From Bog-756 sp963703145 (lineage in GTDB: Bacteria; Actinomycetota; Acidimicrobiia; Acidimicrobiales; RAAP-2): a DNA stretch of 64,000 bases. Location: NCBI GenBank assembly GCA_963703145.1, contig OY969793.1:1240001-1304000 (forward strand). The letters are read 5' to 3'. The position numbers and the translations under genes were made by a program. Below the pieces are notes generated by a model. It was not told where the DNA came from. It saw only the letters and a program-made list of their open reading frames with translations, and made no database searches. Shown here piece after piece: positions 52,560 to 61,221 of this stretch. Each line of letters opens with the position of its first letter. Position 1 is the first letter of the stretch.

Positions 52560-53120
52560 ATGGTCAACAGAGACGATTTTCAGAAGTACCTCGACGCCGG
52601 CATCGCCTTCACCAACATGACCCGGGCCAAAGCCGAGGAACTGGTGGCCGAGCTGGTCCAGAATGGCGAATTTCAGACGAGTGATGCCCGGGCCAAGGTG
52701 GACGAGCTCCTCGAGCGCAGCAAGAAGAGCCGGGAGGCCCTGGTCTCCCAGGTCCGCAAGGAGGTGGCCCACCAGCTGGACAGCGTGGGCATCACCAACT
52801 TGGAGGACCTGGCCGAACAGGTGGCATCCCTGATCGGGCGATCGGCGGCGGCCGGCAAGGCTGCGGCCGCCAAGGCCAAGAGCGCGGCACCAACCAAGAA
52901 GTCCTCCGCCAAGAAGGCCGCGGCGAAGAAGTCCCCGGCGAAGAAGGCTGCGGCCACGAAGGCCCCTGCGGCGAAGAAGGCGGCACCGGCCAAGAAGGCG
53001 GCACCGGCCAAGAAGACCGCCAAGAAGGCCACCGCCACGAAGAAGGCGGCCACGAAGTCCCCGGCGAAGAAGGCGGCCCCCGTGGACCGCACTCCGGCTG
53101 CGCCCGGGTCGGCGGGCTGA
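52560..53120 (+). CDS. histone-H1-like Lys/Ala-rich protein with helical N-terminal domain
   Basis: 186 residues. Residues 1-95 are helical and charged (DDFQKYLDAGIAFTNMTRAK, ELVAELVQNGEF, LLERSKKSREAL), like phasin-type or HU-partner N-terminal domains. Residues about 96-175 are Lys/Ala/Pro repeats (AKKAAPAKKAAPAKKTAKKA) as in bacterial histone-H1-like and HupB tails. Likely binds DNA through the tail. Leaderless promoter. The stop overlaps the CTG proposed as tlyA start, so the two are probably coupled. Confidence 0.75.
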   Translation: MVNRDDFQKYLDAGIAFTNMTRAKAEELVAELVQNGEFQTSDARAKVDELLERSKKSREALVSQVRKEVAHQLDSVGITNLEDLAEQVASLIGRSAAAGKAAAAKAKSAAPTKKSSAKKAAAKKSPAKKAAATKAPAAKKAAPAKKAAPAKKTAKKATATKKAATKSPAKKAAPVDRTPAAPGSAG

Positions 53121-53971
53121 CCAGCGCGCCGAGGATCCGCCTCGACCGGACCCTGGTCGAGCGAGGGCTGGCAGCCAGCCGACACCAGGCGGCGGCACTG
53201 ATCGCCCAGGGCGTGGTCCTCGTGAGCGGATCGGTGGCCGACAAGCCGGCACGACTGGTCGCTGCAAGCGAACCGATCGCACTGCTTGGCGGTGCTGCGC
53301 CCTTCGTGGGTCGGGGAGGGGAGAAGCTCGAGGCCGCCCTCCACCGGTTCGCCATCGACGTAACGGGGCTCCGGGCCCTCGACGCGGGTGCCTCGACCGG
53401 CGGCTTCACCGATTGCCTCCTCCAGTCCGGGGCGACGTCCGTCGTGGCCGTGGACGTGGGCCACGGCCAGCTCCACGAGCGCCTGCGGTCCGACGCACGG
53501 GTCACCAACTACGAGCGTCTCGACATCCGCGACGTCACCCTGGCCACGGTCGGGGACGCACCTGTCGATGTCGTCACCGCCGACCTGTCGTTCATCTCGG
53601 TGGCCCGGGCCGTGCCGGTGCTGGTGGGCCCCGTGGCGGTGGCCGGTGCGCCGGTCGTCATCTTGGTCAAGCCCCAGTTCGAGGCGGGTCGGGCCGAAGC
53701 CTCCCGGGGAAAGGGCGTCATCCGCGACCCGGAAATCCACCGCCGCACCCTCGGTGAGGTGGCAGACGCGCTTGTCGCGGCCGGAGCAGCCATCATGGGG
53801 GCCATGCCATCACCCATCACCGGGTCGGCGGGCAACGTCGAGTTCCTGTTGCACGCCCGTACCCCGTCGACTCCCATCACCGGTCAGCCCCCGCGCCCGG
53901 GGGCCGCCGACGTGGCCGCCATGCTCGACACCGCGGTCACCGAGGCCCACGGGCCCGGGACCCGAGCGTGA
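53117..53971 (+). CDS. tlyA: TlyA-family rRNA methyltransferase, apparent CTG start
   Basis: TlyA is a 2'-O-methyltransferase of 16S and 23S rRNA; loss gives capreomycin resistance in mycobacteria. The S4 RNA-binding domain needs sequence from 53117: RIRLDRTLVERGLAASRHQA then LIAQGVVLVSG. The next ATG/GTG in frame (GTG 53213) would cut the domain, and no ATG, GTG or TTG lies upstream in this frame. CTG overlaps the previous TGA (CTGA). The methyltransferase part is ALDAGASTGGFTDCLLQSGA, VVAVDVGHGQLHERL, TADLSFISVARAVP. 284 residues from CTG. Confidence 0.85.
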   Translation: MTSAPRIRLDRTLVERGLAASRHQAAALIAQGVVLVSGSVADKPARLVAASEPIALLGGAAPFVGRGGEKLEAALHRFAIDVTGLRALDAGASTGGFTDCLLQSGATSVVAVDVGHGQLHERLRSDARVTNYERLDIRDVTLATVGDAPVDVVTADLSFISVARAVPVLVGPVAVAGAPVVILVKPQFEAGRAEASRGKGVIRDPEIHRRTLGEVADALVAAGAAIMGAMPSPITGSAGNVEFLLHARTPSTPITGQPPRPGAADVAAMLDTAVTEAHGPGTRA

Positions 53972-53978
53972 GCGCCCG

Positions 53979-54803
53979 ATGGCCCTGATCGCCTTCTACA
54001 CCCACCCCCTCCGGCCCGAGGCCGTGGCCCTCGCCCAGCGGGCCAGCACCTGGCTGGCCGATGAGGGGCACCAGTCGATGTCGGCCATCGGGCCCGACGG
54101 CACCGTGTCGGTGGACGGGGCCGACCTGTTGGTCAGCCTGGGTGGCGACGGCACCCTCTTGCGGTCCGTTGAGGCCGCACTGGCCGGCGGCATCCCGGTA
54201 CTGGGCGTCAACCTCGGGCGCCTGGGCTACCTCACCCAAGTGGAGCCGGCCGACCTGGAAGAGGCCCTCGCCGCCTTCCTGGCCGGCGCCCATGAGGTCG
54301 AAGAGCGCATGACCCTGTCGGTCACGGTGACCGGTCCTGATGGCACGGCCCTGGCCCAGCGCGTCGCCCTCAACGAGGCCACGGTGGAAAAGACCGTGCC
54401 GGGCCACACCGTGCGGATCGCCGCATCCATCGATGACCGGCCCTTTGTCACCTACGCCGCCGACGGGCTGCTGGTGGCCACCCCCACCGGCTCGACCGCC
54501 TACAACTTCTCAGCGCGTGGCCCGGTGCTGTCGCCCCGGCTGCGGGCCATCGTCGTCACCCCGGTCTCCCCGCACATGCTCTTCGACCGCCCCCTGGTCC
54601 TCGATCCCGCCGAACGGCTCCGGCTCGGGGTACTGGAGCCGCGCTCGGCGGTGCTGGTGGTCGACGGGGTGACCGTGGCCATCCTCGAGCCGGGTTCGGT
54701 GGTGGACTGCCGCGAGGGCGACCAGCCGGCCCGGCTCGTCGCCAACCGGACCCGCGACTTCCACGCCATCTTGCGGGCCAAGTTCCATCTGGCCGATCGC
54801 TAG
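53979..54803 (+). CDS. nadK: NAD kinase
   Basis: It phosphorylates NAD to NADP. 274 residues. GGDGTLLRSVEA (about 49-60) and NLGRLGYLTQ are family hallmarks; ATPTGSTAYNFSARGP and VTPVSPHMLFDRPL follow. The start is ATG 53979, 7 bases after the tlyA stop. No strong ribosome site, so coupled translation. Between tlyA and recN as in other actinobacteria. Confidence 0.94.
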   Translation: MALIAFYTHPLRPEAVALAQRASTWLADEGHQSMSAIGPDGTVSVDGADLLVSLGGDGTLLRSVEAALAGGIPVLGVNLGRLGYLTQVEPADLEEALAAFLAGAHEVEERMTLSVTVTGPDGTALAQRVALNEATVEKTVPGHTVRIAASIDDRPFVTYAADGLLVATPTGSTAYNFSARGPVLSPRLRAIVVTPVSPHMLFDRPLVLDPAERLRLGVLEPRSAVLVVDGVTVAILEPGSVVDCREGDQPARLVANRTRDFHAILRAKFHLADR

Positions 54804-54833
54804 GCGGAGCCGATCGGTAGGGTGACAGGCACT

Positions 54834-56498
54834 GTGGGTCCCACGCTGGTGGAGTTGCGCGTCCGGAACCTGGGGGTGATCGACGACGTCACCATCGTCC
54901 TCGGGCCCGGCATGACCGCGCTGACCGGAGAGACAGGTGCCGGCAAGACGCTGGTGGTCGAGGCACTGGGCCTCCTGCTCGGCGACCGGGCCGACCCGGC
55001 CGTGGTGCGGGCCGGCGCCGACGAGGCATTGGTGGAGGGTCGGTTCGCCATCCCCGTCGGCACCCCGAACGGGGACGACGGGAGCGGGAGCAACGAGGGC
55101 GACGAACTCGTGTTGGCCCGCTCGGTGGCCCGGGCCGGCCGATCCAAGGCGTGGATCGACGGCCGCATGGCCACGGTCGGCGCGCTGGCCGAGGCCGCCG
55201 GAGGACTGCTCGAGCTGCACGGCCAGCACCAGCACCAGTCGTTGGTCCACGTGGAGGCCCAGCGTCGGGCTCTCGACACCTTCGGACGGATCGACCTGTC
55301 CCCGCTGGAAGGGGCCCGGACCCGACTCCGCCACCTCCAGGACGAGTTGGCTGGCCTCGGGGGAGATGCCCGCGAACGGGCCCGTGAGGTCGACCTGCTC
55401 CGCTACCAGATCGACGAGATCGACGCGGCCCGCATCGAGGGTGCCGACGAGGATCGGCGGCTCGAGGTCGACGAGGAACGCCTGTCGGCGGCGGCGGCCC
55501 ACCGCCAGGCAGCCGCAGCCGCGCTGGCCTCGGTGTCGGGGCTCGGGTCGGGACCAGACGATACCGGGGCCCTCGACCGCCTGGCCGAGGCGTCAGGGGC
55601 ACTGGCGGACCGGCCGCCGCTCGAGGGCATCGAGGCCCGCCTGCGCTCGGTCATGGCCGAGCTCGCCGACATCGGCACCGAACTGCGCACCGTGGTCGAG
55701 ACCTGGGAGGACGACCCCCAACGGCTCGACGAGGTCCGGTCTCGGCGCCAACTGTTCCACCAGTTGATCCGCAAGTACGGGGTCGACCTGGGAGAGGTGC
55801 TGGACTTCGCCGAGCGTGCCGGCGACCGCATGGCGGCCATCGCCGGCGAGGAGGAGCGGGCCGCCGCCCTCGACCGACAGATCCGCACCGCCATGGACGA
55901 GGTGGCCGAGCGTGAGGCCGAGGTGGCCGCGGCACGGCGCCGTTGCGCCCCCGAGCTCGCCCACCAGATCGAGGCGACCCTGCACACATTGGCCATGCCC
56001 TCGGCCCGTTTCTCGATCGACGTCGACGGGCCCGGGGCCGCCGACCACGTCGTGTTCCTGCTCGGCGCCAACCCGGGCGAGCCCCTCCAACCTCTGGCCA
56101 AGGCGGCCTCGGGGGGCGAGTTGGCCCGGACCATGCTCGCCATCCGGCTGGCCATCACCGACGCCCCGGGGGCCATGGTGTTCGACGAGGTGGACGCCGG
56201 CGTGGGCGGGGCGGCCGCCACTGCAGTGGGAGCGGCCCTGGCCGGACTGGGCCGGCACGCCCAGGTACTGGTGGTCACCCATCTGGCGCAGGTGGCGGCC
56301 CAGGCCGACCATCAGGTGGAGGTGCGCAAGCTCGAGCGGGGCGGGAGGACGCGCTCGGAGATCACCGTCCTCGACGCCGAGGGTCGGGTGACCGAGCTCA
56401 GTCGGATGCTCTCGGGCCGACCCGGAAGCGCGTCGGCCCGACGCCACGCCAACGAACTGCTCCACGGCTCGGCGGCCGGCGAGCGGACCCCATCGTGA
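54834..56498 (+). CDS. recN: DNA repair protein RecN
   Basis: SMC-like ATPase of double-strand-break repair. 554 residues. Walker A GETGAGKTLVVEALGLLLG and, near the C-terminus, AKAASGGELARTMLAIRLA (ABC signature) and AMVFDEVDAGVGGAAA (Walker B) surround a coiled-coil arm (about 150-350). GTG 54834 is preferred to GTG 54822 because TAGGGT (54818-54823) overlaps the latter and could be a -10, and VGPTLVELRVRNLGVID starts the fold. No SOS box is visible upstream although recN is often SOS-regulated. Confidence 0.93.
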   Translation: MGPTLVELRVRNLGVIDDVTIVLGPGMTALTGETGAGKTLVVEALGLLLGDRADPAVVRAGADEALVEGRFAIPVGTPNGDDGSGSNEGDELVLARSVARAGRSKAWIDGRMATVGALAEAAGGLLELHGQHQHQSLVHVEAQRRALDTFGRIDLSPLEGARTRLRHLQDELAGLGGDARERAREVDLLRYQIDEIDAARIEGADEDRRLEVDEERLSAAAAHRQAAAAALASVSGLGSGPDDTGALDRLAEASGALADRPPLEGIEARLRSVMAELADIGTELRTVVETWEDDPQRLDEVRSRRQLFHQLIRKYGVDLGEVLDFAERAGDRMAAIAGEEERAAALDRQIRTAMDEVAEREAEVAAARRRCAPELAHQIEATLHTLAMPSARFSIDVDGPGAADHVVFLLGANPGEPLQPLAKAASGGELARTMLAIRLAITDAPGAMVFDEVDAGVGGAAATAVGAALAGLGRHAQVLVVTHLAQVAAQADHQVEVRKLERGGRTRSEITVLDAEGRVTELSRMLSGRPGSASARRHANELLHGSAAGERTPS

Positions 56499-56604
56499 CC
56501 GGTCGACACCGGTGCTGGCGTCATCGAGGCGTCGAACTGGGGCCCGATCGGTGCGGCGAGCCAGTCGGACTCGATGGTCCGCACGTCGGGGCGTCACCGT
56601 CCGC

Positions 56605-56610
56605 TAGCCT
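56605..56610 (+). promoter_or_regulatory. candidate -10 element, leaderless pyrG transcript
   Basis: TAGCCT followed by 6 bases and the GTG start at 56617; no ribosome site. Confidence 0.45.
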
Positions 56611-56616
56611 CATCAG

Positions 56617-58416
56617 GTGCCCCACACGGACGGCCCGCAGGAACCCTTCGGGGAGCAATCCACGGATGTCTCGCCCTCCGGACTCCCCGGAAACGGGTCA
56701 TCGGGACACCGGTCACCGGCCACCAACGGCTCGGGTGGATCCAACGGATCGGGCCGTTCGGTGAGTCCGAGGGAGACCAAGTACATCTTCTTCACCGGTG
56801 GTGTGTCGTCATCTCTGGGCAAGGGTCTCACCGCGTCATCCCTGGGCCGCCTGCTCAAGTGCCGGGGGCTGCGGGTGACCATGTGCAAGCTCGACCCGTA
56901 TATCAACGTCGACCCCGGCACCATGAACCCCTTCGAGCACGGCGAGGTCTTCGTCACCGAGGACGGGGGCGAGACCGACCTCGACCTCGGCCACTACGAG
57001 CGGTTCATCGACGAGAACCTCCACAAGAGCTCCAACGCCACCACCGGCCGGATCTACTCCTCGGTGATCGCCAAGGAGCGGCGGGGCGACTATCTGGGCA
57101 AGACGGTCCAGGTCATCCCACACGTGACCGACGAGATCAAAAAGCGGGTCAAAGAACTCGGCTCGGACGACGTGGACGTGGTCATCGTCGAGATCGGCGG
57201 GACGGTGGGCGACATCGAGATCGTCCCCTTCATCGAGGCCATCCGTCAGTTCCGTCGAGATGTCGGGCGGGACAATGTGGCCTACGTGCACTTGACCCTG
57301 GTGCCCTACCTCGGGCCCTCGGGCGAGCAGAAGACCAAGCCCACGCAGCACTCGGTGACCGAACTGCGCAGCCGGGGCATCCAGCCCGACGTCATCGTGT
57401 GCCGCTCGGACCGGATGATCTCCGAGGACCTCAAGCGAAAGATCTCGCTGCTGTGCGACGTCCCCATCGAGGCGGTGGTGTCGGCTGTCGACGCCGCCAA
57501 CATCTACCAGATCCCGCTGGTCCTCCACGAGGAGGGACTCGACCGCTACCTCCTCCAGCTCCTGCGCTTCGACGAGGCAGCCCATCCCATCGACCTCTCG
57601 GACTGGGAGCGGTTGGTCGACCAGGTCGACGCCGCCATCCGCCCGGTCCGGATCGGCATCATCGGGAAGTACGTCGACCTGCCCGACGCCTACCTGTCGG
57701 TGGTCGAGTCGCTCCGCCACGCCGGCTTCCACCACGGGGCCAAGGTGGAGATCGAGTGGATCCAGGCCGCGACGGTCCCCGACCTGCTCGACCACGACGG
57801 GCTCCGCGGCTTCGACGGACTGGTCATCCCGGGCGGGTTCGGCGAGCGCGGGGTGGAGGGCAAGATCGCCGCCGCCCACTTCGCCCGGGAGCACGAGCTG
57901 CCGCTCCTCGGGCTGTGCCTCGGGCTCCAGGTCATGATCATCGAGGCGGCCCGTTCGCTGGCCGGGCTGGAGGGCGCCAACTCACGGGAGTTCGACGCCA
58001 CGACCCGCCATCCCGTTGTGGACCTGATGGATGACCAGAACGATGTGGTCGACAAGGGCGGCACCATGCGCCTGGGCTCCTACAGCGCTCGGCTGGTGCC
58101 CGGTTCCCAGGTGGCCGAGGCCTACGGCACCGAGGTGGTCTCCGAGCGGCACCGGCACCGCTACGAGGTGAACCCCCGCTACCGCAAGACCCTCGAAGAG
58201 GTGGGTCTGGTGTGCTCGGGGGTGTCGCCCGACGGTCGCCTGGTCGAGTTCATCGAGCTGCCCGGGCACCCGTTCTGGGTCGGCACCCAGGCCCATCCGG
58301 AGTTCAAGAGCCGCCCCGATCGCCCCCACCCGCTCTTCCGCGAGCTGGTGGGTGCAGCACTCATCCGGGCCGAGGGACGGGATCCCCGACTGATCGACCT
58401 CGGTGCCGTCGGCTGA
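56617..58416 (+). CDS. pyrG: CTP synthase
   Basis: It aminates UTP to CTP using glutamine. 599 residues. After an unusual 50-residue Ser/Gly/Pro-rich extension (GSSGHRSPATNGSGGSNGSG) the synthase domain starts with KYIFFTGGVSSSLGKGLTAS; CKLDPYINVDPGTM and GGTVGDIE follow. The glutaminase domain has PGGFGERG, the catalytic Cys in GLCLGLQ, and His/Glu in AHPEFKSRP. Family members are about 540-590 residues, so the N-terminus is extended. Starts at GTG with a probable leaderless promoter. Confidence 0.95.
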   Translation: MPHTDGPQEPFGEQSTDVSPSGLPGNGSSGHRSPATNGSGGSNGSGRSVSPRETKYIFFTGGVSSSLGKGLTASSLGRLLKCRGLRVTMCKLDPYINVDPGTMNPFEHGEVFVTEDGGETDLDLGHYERFIDENLHKSSNATTGRIYSSVIAKERRGDYLGKTVQVIPHVTDEIKKRVKELGSDDVDVVIVEIGGTVGDIEIVPFIEAIRQFRRDVGRDNVAYVHLTLVPYLGPSGEQKTKPTQHSVTELRSRGIQPDVIVCRSDRMISEDLKRKISLLCDVPIEAVVSAVDAANIYQIPLVLHEEGLDRYLLQLLRFDEAAHPIDLSDWERLVDQVDAAIRPVRIGIIGKYVDLPDAYLSVVESLRHAGFHHGAKVEIEWIQAATVPDLLDHDGLRGFDGLVIPGGFGERGVEGKIAAAHFAREHELPLLGLCLGLQVMIIEAARSLAGLEGANSREFDATTRHPVVDLMDDQNDVVDKGGTMRLGSYSARLVPGSQVAEAYGTEVVSERHRHRYEVNPRYRKTLEEVGLVCSGVSPDGRLVEFIELPGHPFWVGTQAHPEFKSRPDRPHPLFRELVGAALIRAEGRDPRLIDLGAVG

Positions 58417-59053
58417 GCCGGCGGGGACCTCGGTGTCGTCGGCTGTCCCACCGGGTCCGAACGGACCGGGCGCCCGTGCCGGGGACGCCCTAGAGGTCGG
58501 AGATCTGCCCCGCTTCACCTCGGCCGGGGAGACCTTGGTGCACCAGGGGTGGGCCATCGCCCTCTATCAGGGGACCTTCGTCGACCCCGAGGGGCAGACC
58601 TTCGAGCGCGACATCGTTCGCCACCCCGGTGCGGTCGCTGTCGTGGCCGTGACCGATCAAGGAGCCGTGGTCCTGGCCCACCAGTATCGACCGGCGGTCG
58701 ACCGCTGGGTCCTGGAGGTCCCCGCCGGCACCCGCGACGTGTCGGGCGAGGCCGTCGAGGCCACCGCCCGGCGTGAGCTGGCCGAGGAGGTCGGCTACGC
58801 CGCGTCGTCGATGACGCTCCTGACCCAGTGCCTCATCACGCCGGGGTTCTGCGACGAGGTCTCGTCGGTGTTCCTGGCCACCGGCATCACACCGGTCCCA
58901 CTCGACCGCCAGGGGGTCGAAGAGGGCTATATGCGGGTCGTCGAGGTGCCGCTCGACCGGTTCGACGATCTGGTCGACGACGGGACCATCGTCGACGCCA
59001 CCACCATCCTCGGAGTGGGGCTGGCGCGCCGGCGCCTGGGAGCCCGCGGTTGA
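58403..59053 (+). CDS. NUDIX hydrolase, ADP-ribose pyrophosphatase type
   Basis: 216 residues. The Nudix box is GTRDVSGEAVEATARREL then AEEVGY (about 113-136), with the PAG preceding as in ADP-ribose pyrophosphatases. VVLAHQYRPAVDRWVLEVPAG is the substrate strand. It cleaves ADP-ribose to AMP and ribose 5-phosphate. GTG at 58403 overlaps the end of pyrG by 14 bases; GTG 58433 is an alternative. Its stop overlaps the xerD TTG. Confidence 0.87.
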   Translation: MPSAEPAGTSVSSAVPPGPNGPGARAGDALEVGDLPRFTSAGETLVHQGWAIALYQGTFVDPEGQTFERDIVRHPGAVAVVAVTDQGAVVLAHQYRPAVDRWVLEVPAGTRDVSGEAVEATARRELAEEVGYAASSMTLLTQCLITPGFCDEVSSVFLATGITPVPLDRQGVEEGYMRVVEVPLDRFDDLVDDGTIVDATTILGVGLARRRLGARG

Positions 59054-59982
59054 CCCTTCCGCTGTCGGAGGGCGCCGAGGAGTACCTGTCGTGGCTGGCC
59101 GTCGAGAAGGGGCGGTCGCGCAACACGCTGCTGGCGTACCGTCGGGATCTCGCCACCTGGGAGGAGTGGGCCACGGCCGCAGGCATTGATCCGGTGGACG
59201 CCCCGACGGGGGCCATCGAGCTCCACCTGTCCGAGCTCCGGGGGAGGGGCCGCAATCCGGCATCCCTGGCCCGGTCGACCACCGCACTGCGCGGCCTGTA
59301 CCGCTTTCTCGTCAGCGAGGGCTCCCTGCCGGGCGACCCCACCGCCGACGTCCGCTCACCCCGTCTGCCCCGTCGCCTCCCCAAGGCCCTCGACGAGGCG
59401 GACGTCCTCCGGCTCCTCGACTCGGTCAGCGGGGAGGACCCCGCCTCACTCCGCGACCGGGCCCTACTCGAGGTGCTCTACGGGACCGGCGCCCGGATCT
59501 CCGAGGTGGTCGGGCTGTCACTCATCGACCTCCAGGGTGACGACGGCCTTCTCCGGGTGTTCGGCAAGGGGGCCAAGGAGCGGCTGGTGCCCCTCGGGGG
59601 GCCGGCCCAGTTCGCGCTCGGCCGCTGGCTGGGCCCCGCCGGTCGCCCGCGCCTGGCACCGGACCGGTGGTTGCGCCGCTCCGACGAAGAGGCCGTCTTC
59701 ATCAACACCCGCGGAGGCAGGCTCAGCCGGCAGGGGGCATGGGGCGTCGTCTCCCACCACGCCGAGCGGCTGGGCCTGGCCGACCAGGTCAGCCCGCACG
59801 TCCTGCGGCACTCGTGTGCCAGCCACATGCTGGCCCACGGGGCGGACATCCGAGTGGTCCAAGAACTGCTCGGCCACGTGTCGATCGCCACCACCCAGCT
59901 GTACACGAAGCTCAGCCAGGACCACCTCCGTTCGGCCTACCTGAGTGCCCACCCGCGGGCCACCGCACCCCAGCTCAAGTAG
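59050..59982 (+). CDS. xerD: tyrosine recombinase XerD
   Basis: It resolves chromosome dimers with XerC. 310 residues. N-terminal core-binding domain (EEYLSWLAVEKGRSRNTLLA), then catalytic residues Arg149 (GTGARISE), His250 and Arg253 (HVLRH), His276 (LLGH) and nucleophile Tyr285 (LYTK); Lys173 or Lys177 is in FGKGAKERLVP. TTG start overlaps the nudix stop (TTGA). The neighbourhood pyrG-nudix-xerD is the usual actinobacterial setting, unlike the decayed integrase at 5741. Confidence 0.93.
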   Translation: MTLPLSEGAEEYLSWLAVEKGRSRNTLLAYRRDLATWEEWATAAGIDPVDAPTGAIELHLSELRGRGRNPASLARSTTALRGLYRFLVSEGSLPGDPTADVRSPRLPRRLPKALDEADVLRLLDSVSGEDPASLRDRALLEVLYGTGARISEVVGLSLIDLQGDDGLLRVFGKGAKERLVPLGGPAQFALGRWLGPAGRPRLAPDRWLRRSDEEAVFINTRGGRLSRQGAWGVVSHHAERLGLADQVSPHVLRHSCASHMLAHGADIRVVQELLGHVSIATTQLYTKLSQDHLRSAYLSAHPRATAPQLK

Positions 59983-59985
59983 GAT
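59980..59985 (+). promoter_or_regulatory. candidate -10 element, leaderless transcript
   Basis: TAGGAT followed by 7 bases and GTG 59993; its TAG is also the xerD stop. Confidence 0.4.
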
Positions 59986-59992
59986 CTCCTCC

Positions 59993-60346
59993 GTGCCGAG
60001 CGATGCCCCGACCAGTAGTGCCCCCACGACGGACTACCGCCAGCTCTTAGAGGTCGAGCGACACCAGCTCCAGGGCGAACTCTCCGAACTGGGGTTCGGC
60101 GACGGCGGGGGACTGGACTACGACCCCAATTTTGCCGATTCGAGCCAGGTGACCGCGGAGCGTGGCGAGGCCGAGGTCCTGGCCGTCCAGCTGCGGGAGA
60201 AGCTGGCCGAGGTGGGCGAGGCCATCGGGCGACTCGAAGCCGGCAACTACGGCATGTGCGAGGAGTGCGGCGAAGCCATCGAGCCGGCCCGGCTGGAGGC
60301 CATGCCCGCCACCCGATTCTGCATCAAGCACGCCAACCGGCCCTGA
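59993..60346 (+). CDS. TraR/DksA-family zinc-finger protein
   Basis: 117 residues. A coiled-coil first half (QLLEVERHQLQGELSEL to VLAVQLREKLAEVGEAIGRL) and a C-terminal zinc finger Cys89-x2-Cys92 (CEECGEA) with Cys110-x2-His113 (FCIKHA). Typical DksA/TraR layout: the coiled coil enters the RNA polymerase channel. Actinobacteria use RbpA/CarD for most rRNA control, so this may have a modified role. GTG start at 59993 with TAGGAT 7 bases upstream. Confidence 0.85.
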   Translation: MPSDAPTSSAPTTDYRQLLEVERHQLQGELSELGFGDGGGLDYDPNFADSSQVTAERGEAEVLAVQLREKLAEVGEAIGRLEAGNYGMCEECGEAIEPARLEAMPATRFCIKHANRP

Positions 60347-60362
60347 GCGAGCCCGGACGCTG

Positions 60363-61118
60363 ATGGCCTTTCCGGGAAGCGGCGGTTCCCGACCGTCCAG
60401 CCGCCGCTTCCAGCCCGATCAACGCACCATCATCATCGTGGTGGTGGCAGTGGCCCTCATCCTCATCCTGCTGCGCACCCACAAGCTCTCCAGCACCCAG
60501 ATCATCTACTTCTTGGTCCTGATCCCTTCGATCATCCTGCACGAGCTGTCCCACGGCGTGGTGGCCCTGGCCTTCGGAGACGACACCGCCAAGCGGGCCG
60601 GACGGCTCAGCCTCAATCCGATCCGCCACGTGGACCCGGTGGGCACCCTGCTGGTGCCGGCCGTGTTGTCCCTGTCAGGGATCGGCGCCTACGGGTGGGC
60701 CAAGCCCGTCCCGGTAAGCACCAACCGGCTGCGCAGTCCACGCAACCACACCGTCCTGGTCTCGCTGGTGGGGCCCCTCACCAACTTCATCCTGGCCGCT
60801 CTGGCCGGCGTGGTCTACGTCCTGTTCACGCCCCTGGCCACCCGGGAGGGCTACGCCTACCCCGGCCTGATCAGCCAGATCGTCTTCCTGTTCGGCTTCG
60901 CCAACATCGTGCTCGGTGTGTTCAACCTGATCCCGTGCCCACCGCTCGACGGCGCCTCGGTGCTCGAGCGCTTCCTGCCCGCCCGCTGGCTGCCCGAGTA
61001 CTACCAGATCCAGCCCCTCCTCATGTTCTTGCCCTTCGTCCTCATCCTCGTGTTCCACAACCAATGGTCCGAGCTCATCAACAACGTCGTGAACTGGTGG
61101 TCGAGCCTCCTCGTGTGA
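60363..61118 (+). CDS. site-2-protease-family membrane metalloprotease
   Basis: 251 residues with about five membrane segments. Zinc ligands His60, Glu61, His64 in LHELSHG; NPIRHVDPVGTLLVP follows; the third ligand is in the CPPLDGASVLERF segment (Asp). This is the S2P/Zn-peptidase M50 type that cleaves membrane proteins in regulated proteolysis. The N-terminal 20 residues are Ser/Arg-rich. Starts 16 bases after the DksA-like stop. Substrate unknown. Confidence 0.88.
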   Translation: MAFPGSGGSRPSSRRFQPDQRTIIIVVVAVALILILLRTHKLSSTQIIYFLVLIPSIILHELSHGVVALAFGDDTAKRAGRLSLNPIRHVDPVGTLLVPAVLSLSGIGAYGWAKPVPVSTNRLRSPRNHTVLVSLVGPLTNFILAALAGVVYVLFTPLATREGYAYPGLISQIVFLFGFANIVLGVFNLIPCPPLDGASVLERFLPARWLPEYYQIQPLLMFLPFVLILVFHNQWSELINNVVNWWSSLLV

Positions 61119-61221
61119 CGCCGCGGCGCCCCGGGGCCTTCGCCGGCGGGTGGGGACCCGCCAGGCGCCGAGGTGACGCCGGAGAGGACGGCCCGACCGG
61201 GCGCAGGGAACGGGAATCGTC

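Noticed and set aside
54780..54834. SOS box upstream of recN
   Set aside because: No GAAC-N4-GTTC pattern is present.
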